This document shows, in pieces, positions 56,780 to 64,000 of a stretch of 64,000 bases of DNA. The DNA is from Pararge aegeria (Eukaryota > Arthropoda > Insecta > Lepidoptera > Nymphalidae): NCBI RefSeq assembly GCF_905163445.1, contig NC_053181.1, forward strand, positions 20,434,001-20,498,000. Direction: 5' to 3'. The stretch's first letter is position 1. Each line of letters opens with the position of its first letter. The translations under genes were made by a program, and so were the position numbers. The notes below the pieces were generated by a model. That model had not been told where the DNA came from. It searched no databases and worked only from the letters and a program-made list of their open reading frames with translations.

Positions 56780-56875
56780 AAGCTTAATGTGCTATACTCC
56801 GCGAAAAGCAGGAGAATCTGTAAGGTGCAATTTGTAATTTCTTCAATCCTTATACTCCAAACCAAACAGATCTTC

Positions 56876-56916
56876 TTAACAATTGTAAAGTCAACATCTG
56901 TAGAGGGTACATTGCT
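56876..56916. repeat. Palindrome spacer (41 bp)
   Basis: 'ttaacaattgtaaagtcaac' and the next 21 bases: the loop of the central S element, as in 'gatgttgactttacaatg' at 32.39 kb. Confidence 0.9.
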
Positions 56917-58849
56917 GAAGATCTGTTTGATGTGGAGTATAAGGATTGAAGAAATTATAAATTGCACCATACAGATTCTCCTGCTTTTCGCGGAGTATAG
57001 CACATTAAGCTTTTTTTTTTTAATTCTATATTTATTCGGGACTTTTCTTAACAATAAGAATGTCACCCATCCCTTTACAAAAATTGATACTTACTTTCTC
57101 TTATCTTAACTTAAAATCTAATAGCATTCTGGCTACCTCTGAATAAGGTGTCGCCAGGATACTTTGCCAAATCCCCACATCATGAAGATTTATTTTAAAT
57201 TTACATATTAATTGCCCTATTCCGAACACACTCACATTAAGCTTAATTTTCAGAATTTAAAATTATTATTTTGTTCGAATTGAACGTATTTGCAATAATG
57301 TCAAAGACAAAATCAATTCATCTTGCCGCCGCCAAAAAAAAAAGTATACCCAACTTTTGGATCGCTACCTCTTAGTCCCTTTAGCGTCGGAGACAACTGG
57401 TTGCTGGGGTGGGGGAACTAAGAGTTCCATCTGGGAGATTGGGCGCCGTTTGCGGGAAAGGGACTGTGATCTCTGCTCTGGGGATTACCTGGCCCGAAGG
57501 TTGTCCATCGCTATACAGCACGGCAACGCTTTCAGTCTGATGCCACCACCCATACGTGATATACAAACTGTTCGGCTGTTTAAAGAAAAACTCAAAGCAC
57601 ATTTGCTACAGCAACAAAAAATTTGTAGTTCTTAAATCGACATTAATGAGGCTTTTCTTTAAATCAGTTTTTTTCCGTATGTGTTTGTGTGTCAAAAACA
57701 CTATAGTAGCAGGGCTGTAATTTGTTTCTGGCGTATGTACAGACGAAGTATCTAGCGTTTCCATGGACACTGCCTGTGATAGGCTTCTTGGTTTAGATCT
57801 GTAAATTTTATATTCCGCACCATGTTTTATTTTTAATTTTATTTTTATTTTGTATAGACTGTGGCATGGATGATGTAGTCGCAAACACGTCTGTGAGCAC
57901 ACAGGGTCCCCCTGAAAACCAGCGCTGCAGCTCGCTGCGGCTTCGTGCTGAGGTGGAACCCTATTTGTCCACATGCTTTTATTAGGATATATTTTTGTAT
58001 TATAATTGTAAGCGATTTTGTGGGCAAATAAATAAATTTCATTTCATTTCATAAATTTCATTGATGGACACTTTTGGCCCTGGAGTAACTAGGGGAGACA
58101 TTTTGACGATGAGTACGCCTTTTCTGCTTTTTGTTATTTTTTGAAAGGAAAATAATGATAAAGTGACGTGTATTTTCTATGTTTAAGAAATTAGTAAATA
58201 AATAATTTGTTATTCTTTTAAAAAGCACCTTTGATGTTAACCTACATATTTTTTTATATATGTTAGCAAATCTGCCTTTGTATGTACATTTGGTTGAAGA
58301 TAAAAAGGTTTCTTCGTTCAGACTGGTCAAAATTATTCATAATCTGTAGTCGGTATAATTTGGAGTAGGAATTCAAAATGACAGGAACCCAGATCAAAAA
58401 GAAGGGTCATTTAAACTGGCAATAAAATAGAGGTACAGAGGAGAACAAACGGGAGTGTCAAGGGAGGATGGAAGAAGTTATCTCTTTGTAGTTAATTAAC
58501 AGTATGCTATAAGTTCAGATAGATTGATGTTTGAGTTTATAATGTGCTATGGTGTAATTAGAGATATTTAAACGATTAAACGTTGTAAAATATGAATATG
58601 GGGTTTCTTTTACATGATTGCGAGATAATAGTAACTGCTTAATTCGTAATTAAATTAAACTTAAAAACAATCAATAATACATATTATAATAAATACATAC
58701 ACACACCGCTATCTAGCCCCAAAGTAAGCGTAGCTTGTGTTATGGGTACTAAGACGACTGATGAATATTTTTATGAATAATATACATCAAACATTTTCCA
58801 GTTGCGGGAATCGAACCCACGGCCCCGGGCTCAGAAAGCAGGGTTGCTG
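56917..58849 (-). repeat. 3.9-kb palindrome, right arm (1933 bp)
   Basis: Mirror of 54941-56875. Contents in reverse order: S half 56917-57011, retro-insert, LINE relic (plus, 57275-58062, LDRYLLVPLASETTGCWGGG), unidentified sequence 58.06-58.69 kb, type A SINE (minus, 58700-58857). Here the SINE continues past the arm end ('ctgcaaac'), so this side keeps the older junction. Confidence 0.95.
57275..58062 (+). pseudogene. LINE C-terminal ORF and 3' UTR in the right arm
   Basis: Mirror copy of 55735-56520; one residue in the C-terminal tail differs (Q..KICSS versus Q..KIYSS). The ORF at 57606-57974 and others on the opposite strand are shadows. Confidence 0.7.
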
Positions 58850-59446
58850 CAAACTCCTCGATTCATGCAATATGCATACAAAAATTACAGAGGTACTTTT
58901 CGGGTACTAACGTAGTATAGTCATTATATGACTTCCTATACTTAATTTATCATCGGCAAAAAGTTATTTGAGTAAGACATTTCTTTAATAGCATTTCATT
59001 AAAATTGAAATGATTCATGACCAAAACAAATTTGAAACTTTAACTTAATACATACATAAGTACCGGCAAAAATTTTCCTCAGTTACAAGCTTTTTTTGAG
59101 ACTTCGACCTCAAATTTTATAGCTTTTTAAAGTGATTTATGACCGATTCCAATCAGAAACTTCTTTTAGTTCAGAAAACCTGGTTTATTGAGAGGTATGG
59201 ATATACCCGGTTTTAAATAAAAATTATTCATGTACCAATTGCTTACGGCACGAATAAAAGAGTGTTCGAACTGAAGCCGATACCGCAAAAGACGTGGAAC
59301 GGAAGTCACTAGCGCTATTTGTGTCAACCAAATCGTATATTAGAACAAACTGGCGCTATCAGACTTTCAATATACTCGATAAAGCTTCCATTGAGCCTTG
59401 TTTTGTGACGCCGGTTTTTAATTATGATCTTCTTTCTTTATAGTTT

Positions 59447-59700
59447 TTTTTTTATTCCACTACAAGTCAGCCATTGACTGCAATCTCACCTGGTGGTAAG
59501 TGATGATGCAGTCTAAGATGGTAGCGGGCTAACCTGTTAGGGAGTATGGTAGTCATACCCCTAATCTCTTAGCGGAACACTAAATCGCTTAGCGGAACGT
59601 CTTTGTCGGTAGGGTAGTAACTAGCCACGGCCATAGCGTGGGAGGCTTATCAGACCAGACCCATGGCCCCTGCCGGTAATCGAACCCTCCTACTTATTTC
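59447..59700 (-). mobile_element. Type B SINE
   Basis: 'ttattccactacaagtcagc', 'gcaatctcacctggtggtaa', 'ggagtatggtagtcataccc', 'cggtaatcgaaccctcctac'. Confidence 0.85.
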
Positions 59701-59902
59701 ACAGGACTCAAGCTATATAAGCTATAAGCTATAAACTCAAGCAATAATGACGTAGGAGATGGTCTGCAATGATGAAAAGTTGAAAACCATCGCATATAAA
59801 TAGAGCAACACACAGGGTTGCAGGGCTTGCAAGGGACACACAGTGTTACCATCTGTCCATCTGTCCATCAACCTGAGGCGTAGGTATTAAGCGTCAAGTC
59901 GA

Positions 59903-59958
59903 AATATCTATCTATCTATCTATCTATTATCGTGATATGTACCCGTTGAACTATATAT
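59903..59958. repeat. (TATC)n microsatellite and one end of the 6.2-kb MITE family
   Basis: Six ATCT units (59905-59928) followed by 'tatcgtgatatgtacccgtt' and 'gaactatat', the terminal repeat seen at 6226-6408. Confidence 0.75.
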
Positions 59959-61184
59959 AACCAAAATCTTAGTTTAAAAACCTCACAATACGTTCCCAAC
60001 GCAAGTTCAATTCATTTAATTCATTTTCTATAGAAGATGTTGACTTTATAAAGAAATGTTTAAAAACGAGTGTTTTGTACGAAGCTCCAAAATTGAAGCA
60101 AGTTGCACAGTGACAAGAGCCGAAAGAATTTTGTATTTTTTTTTTGAGTAAGTGGATGAAAGATTTAATCAAAAATAGGGCCCTAGTAATTGTAGAAAAA
60201 TAAAAAAGTGTGTGTCAGCTCCAACGCACGACTGGAGTTTACTCCTTAAGTACGATTGTCGAAACATACACAAAGAGAGTTTATTTAACTGAAAAGGAAA
60301 CTTCGTCTTTAAAAGATGTTTCCTAATTGTATTGGTATTGTGGAATTATGAATATTATTATTGTTGATTTTTATGTTGATTTTTATTTTTCGGGTCAAAA
60401 TTCCGAAATATAGAGTTGTAGCCAAATTTTGCTTTAGTGTAAATAAGGTAAATTTTACCCCGATATTCAAGTATTTCCTTACTCTGAAAACGACCTCGAT
60501 TGCGAGCTAGTAAACCTTGCACTAAGAATACAAGAGTCTTAATATTCGGAGCTCTTAAGACGCGAAGTTGAACACTGCTTAGGCCATAGGTTTGACGCCG
60601 CAGTATGGCCTCGCCTTAAACCGCCCATCACGTCCTGCGCGGAATTCGCTTAAGCTTGCACAGAGCTCAAACATTGCACAAAATAAGTACGCGGTATATA
60701 TTTCGCAGTGAAGGCTTTTACACACTTTGTTTCACATTTTCACTTTGTAATTTAGTAACAAGAATTTAGTGTTCAAACAAGCGCTATGTGTCGGAATTTT
60801 ATACTAAGTACACGCGAGTGGAAGCTTTTGAGTTGCACCGACTGTAATGTTTTGCAGTGCTTTTATTTATTTTCACAAAATTCCCTTCTGTTGGTAAAAA
60901 ACTCGATTTTTTTACAAATGTATTAATAACTAGCTGCTGCCTGCGAATTTGTACGCGTACATTTCGTTCGTAATTCCGGATGGAAAACTATTATACAATC
61001 TATAAAGTAAGTAAGTATAATACGTATTATTTTGCCAAGATCGGCTTAGCTGTGAAACCGTGTAAAGTAACAAATGCTATTTTTGAATCCCGCGGGAAGT
61101 AATGTACCTGTGCTCTTTGCCCAAATTAAAAAAAATTTACGTACGACAAGACAGAATCTCTCTTCCTGATATTAAAGTAAAAGC

Positions 61185-61250
61185 ACACACATATACACAC
61201 ACACACACATGCACTCAAACACTTCCACACACACACACTCACATATTTGC
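61185..61250. repeat. (CA)n microsatellite
   Basis: Interrupted CA/CACACT repeats. Confidence 0.9.
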
Positions 61251-61565
61251 ATGCTTGCATGATTGATTTTGAAAAATACTAAACATTAAACAAAAAAAAA
61301 AAAAAAAGAAAGTATAAAATTATAGAATGTAATAAATTGGTTAAGTCATGATATCAAATACAGGTTTTTTTCAAACTTAAATGGAGGTTAGCCTATTGTT
61401 TTGTAATGAAATTTAGATAACAAATAAATAATTTTTCATTTTCAAAAAAAAAAAAAAATGTTGCGGGCATCGCCTTGTATCTCCTATTATAATTGTAAAG
61501 GAAACTGTAAGTTCATTGTAATGTATTCATCAATATCCTATTACAGTTCACTGCTGGACTAAATC

Positions 61566-61667
61566 CACCAATCCACACTGGGCCAGCGTGGTGGACCACG
61601 GTCTTCTTATTGTGGGAGGAGACCCATGCCCTGTAATGAGCCGGTAAAGGGTTGATATGATGAGGGA
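61566..61667 (+). mobile_element. Type C SINE 3' fragment
   Basis: 'ccaccaatccacactgggcc', 'attgtgggaggagacccatg', 'gagccggtaaagggttgata'. It is followed by a small hairpin 'gggagaggtctttag'-tctat-complement at about 61664-61697. Confidence 0.75.
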
Positions 61668-61794
61668 GAGGTCTTTAGTCTATCTAAAGACCTCTCCCCA
61701 TAATCACCACGCTGGGCACACAGATTAGTCATCGCTGTAGTTGGTAGTAATAGTACATAACATACTCAGTAGCCTCGTACGACATCCGCGGTAA

Positions 61795-62458
61795 GAGGAG
61801 GGCTGTTCGTTCTATCTACAAAATGGGTCCGAGAGAGTCATTGAGAGATAAATGTAAAGATTTTAAAATAATGACAGTGTATACACTGTCAGTACATATT
61901 TGAAAATTTAATGTACGTTCATAAAAATATTTCAAAATGTAAGAAACAATGTGACTACAATAATTTAAACATAAGAAGTAAGAATAAACTTACAGTGCAA
62001 TATCCTAGGTTACATAAAATACATAATTCGTTTAAAGGAAATTTCATACAATTCTACAATAAACTACCAATTGACATCTAGGAGTCTCTTAAAAAGTTCA
62101 AAGTTTGTTTTAAACGTAAGCTTATAGAAAAGTCCTATTATAGTATAAAGGACTACGTAATCGATAAAAAAGCTTGGGTGTGAATTATTGCTGTAACCAA
62201 GTTGCTCTTCTAATAATTTTAAATGACATTGTGAGATGGTGATAACAAAAAAGAAAAAAAACACTTGGCTAAGTTTGTTATGGGCTTCTTCTTAGACCAG
62301 GACGCGTTTGGAACCCTCATAGCTTTAGTTTTAAGTTTACGAATGTGGTTATCGCCATCATCTCACTACTGTGTAATTCTTATGTGCGCATCAAAAGTGC
62401 CACCTATGGGCCTACTTGAATAAAGATATTTTTGACTTTGACTTTTGACTTTGATTGA
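61795..62458 (+). pseudogene. Jockey-like LINE, C-terminal codons and 3' UTR
   Basis: 'RAVRSIYKMGPRESLRDKCK' opens it, the same motif as QKRAVRSIYKL in the 19-kb LINE, then YNKLPIDI, a stop, ESLKKFKVCFKRKLIEKSYY and SIKDYVIDKKAWV. The 3' UTR has 'ggcttcttcttagaccagga' and ends 'ttgactttgacttttgactt'. 5'-truncated and frameshifted. Other fragments: 9.95, 13.45, 20.99 and 34.56 kb. Confidence 0.8.
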
Positions 62459-63699
62459 AGATCTGTGACCACAACTCTATTCTGATCTGCCCAAGGCAAA
62501 TAACTTATTCGCTACTTTATATTAGTAGCATCGTGTATATTAAGCAAGCACGAATACTTACTTTAAATGGTTAAAAATGTTTTGAAATGCGAATTGAACT
62601 AAATAATTTAGGTTAACTGAACACTTTGTACATTTTAATCGGCATAAAATGTAAAGTTATACACTCAAGACACTTTGCAAAGCCGAAACTAAACCATCAC
62701 TCTGCATGTAGACCAAGAATATAATAAAACGGGTGACTTTCCTCAAAGGCTTTGACGCGGTGGCGGCCGGGTTAAGAGCTCATTGAAATTTAATTTATAA
62801 CACTCGAGCTTTCTTATTTAAATAAAATTGTAGGCTTCCATAGAATTCAAACATTATGTTTGGTCTAGCCTGTGTTTTTATGAACTCAAGAATTTTTATA
62901 AAGTACTAGGTGTTGCCCGCGTTTAGTGGGTACGGTTTTTTTTACAATTCCACTGGGAACCGTTTGAAACTTCAACTATAAATAAAATAAAAAAATAATT
63001 TATTTTGGTAAGAAACAAAGTGGCATCAAGATATCGCTGAAGTCTTCTTTAAGAGTAGTATTACTATGTCAGAAGACTCCGCTCTTCCATTACGATAAAT
63101 ATAAAATAAACTTAACAAATTACAATAAAAAGGAAGGTAGGTACAAAAAAAACAAGATATATGACAATATACATTAGGATAGACGTGTTATAGAGATATT
63201 TCGTTGTTTTTAAAAATATCAACCTTTTTAATAAACAAAATAAGTATGCGTGTGTGTGTATGTTTGTTAACTATCTCTATCGACATCTTTTCAACTGTTT
63301 CTATGCCAAAAATCGGTTTAATGATATTTATTTTCTCAAAAGCACATACTATTCACTTCATAGAGATAATAGTTGCACGCCGCTGATGTTAATATCAGCT
63401 CCTTCAACTAACTATATGCGAAGGTTACTTAGTTGGGGCGTGAAGGACAAACAAACAAACAAACACACTTTCGCATTTACAATATCACTAGTAAGGTATA
63501 TAAGGATAAACGGACCGGAGTTCAAAGGGAACGCGACGGGGAAGTCAGTTCGACACTGATTGCAAAACGCAGTCGCTTCCATTTCAACGCACAGCTAGAA
63601 ACACCAACCGCTAAATTCGATTAACCGCGCGATTACGATATACGACGGTTAAGCCCATTTTCATTAAAACACCATGTTTTACTTGGATATAAAGTAGTC

Positions 63700-63945
63700 T
63701 ATATGTTAAGTATAAACAATGTGTTAAAACACATCTAATCCATTGTGGTTACAAAACAAAGGCTGGAATCAGGCAGCTCCGCTCTCATCTCTCACAAGAC
63801 AGAAAAATTCTAAAGATTTTAAAGTATAAAATGATGTTGTAAAAGAACAATCTTGGCGGATCTTCTCGGTGTCACAAACAACTGAATGAAGAGAATTTAT
63901 AAAATAGGCCTACTAAAAATAAATGAATTCCGGATATTTTGAATC
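63700..63945 (+). mobile_element. Family L1x LINE 3' end, diverged
   Basis: 'tgtgttaaaacacatctaat', 'gctccgctctcatctctcac', 'aataggcctactaaaaataa', 'atgaattccggatattttga'. Confidence 0.7.
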
Positions 63946-64000
63946 CAGAGTAAAATCTATCTGCGTTCCAAATTTCAGTCAAACTGTTTCAGAAGTTTTT

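Larger units (their letters stand above)
54941..56875 (+). repeat. 3.9-kb palindrome, left arm (1935 bp)
   Basis: Reverse complement of 56917-58849 with only about ten differences seen (for example aagc/acgc near 56405, 11 versus 10 T in the run near 56450, ata/aca at 56163, tttga/ttcga at 54975). Order: type A SINE part 54941-55100; unidentified sequence 55.1-55.74 kb with one 90-codon ORF of no known family; LINE relic 55735-56520 (minus); S element with a retro-insert 56535-56875. Confidence 0.95.
48859..64000 (-). other. Upstream intron or 5' region (15.1 kb)
   Basis: No upstream exon, signal peptide or start was found. It contains SINEs, LINE fragments, the 3.9-kb palindrome and microsatellites, listed separately. 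50.36-51.28, 52.33-53.15, 58.87-59.44, 59.96-61.18 and 62.46-63.69 kb hold nothing I can identify apart from short low-complexity runs and, at 60.93 kb, a short 'ctagctgctgcctgcgaatt' repeat. Confidence 0.65.

Noticed and set aside
59903..59930. CRISPR-like or regulatory array
   Set aside because: A simple TATC microsatellite; no spacers.
63490..63560. Plus-strand core promoter ('ggtatataagg' and 'tcagtt')
   Set aside because: The spacing of about 48 bp is too long for TATA to initiator, no gene follows in the window, and the text just before it ('caaacaaacaaacacacttt') resembles a dispersed repeat.

Overview
The window looks like nuclear DNA of a lepidopteran insect, probably a butterfly; the species cannot be named from the sequence. 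It is AT-rich, has no operons or prokaryotic-type genes, and carries one gene split by long introns with clean GT/AG splice sites. It also holds many tRNA-derived SINEs of types common in Lepidoptera, for example copies ending in 'ggggctagatggcgatgtg' with an (ATTT)n tail. There are also 5'-truncated LINEs, MITEs and fold-back elements.

Only one host protein gene is supported. It lies on the minus strand, and seven consecutive coding exons join in frame (48085-48858, 44821-45004, 37242-37365, 15042-15185, 13110-13310, 11388-11566, 275-489; 1821 bp). Together they encode the middle of a class C orphan receptor of the GPR158/GPR179 type, annotated in insects as 'probable G-protein coupled receptor CG31760'. 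In order the exons give an N-glycosylated extracellular region, a Cache domain, a Cys-rich EGF-like module, TM1 to TM4 and most of extracellular loop 2. The 5' exons (signal peptide) and 3' exons (TM5-7 and tail) were not found and probably lie outside the window. If they do, the whole window is inside this gene. The largest intron is 22 kb.

Layout from left to right: 0.27-0.49 kb TM4 exon; 0.5-11.4 kb intron with tRNA-like TIR elements, a hAT-type MITE, SINEs and LINE tails; 11.4-15.2 kb three exons (TM2/3, TM1, EGF-like) with a GTGGGTG-rich tract; 15.2-37.2 kb intron with a LINE fragment that keeps the FADD motif, nested MITEs, hairpins and a 134-bp direct repeat; 37.2 kb Cys-rich exon; 37.4-44.8 kb intron with a 2.4-kb fold-back element; 44.8 kb and 48.1-48.9 kb Cache exons; 48.9-64 kb upstream intron or 5' region.

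The most unusual structure is in that last region. It is a 3.9-kb, almost perfect palindrome at 54.94-58.85 kb (arms about 1.93 kb, spacer 41 bp). Its outer junction shows a 6-bp microhomology between a MITE and a SINE, as expected of a template-switch inverted duplication. Its centre is a MITE that itself received a short retro-insertion with a 12-bp target duplication. No functional RNA gene, CRISPR array or complete autonomous transposon was found. Repeat boundaries are read by eye and are good to about 10-20 bp unless a target-site duplication fixes them.
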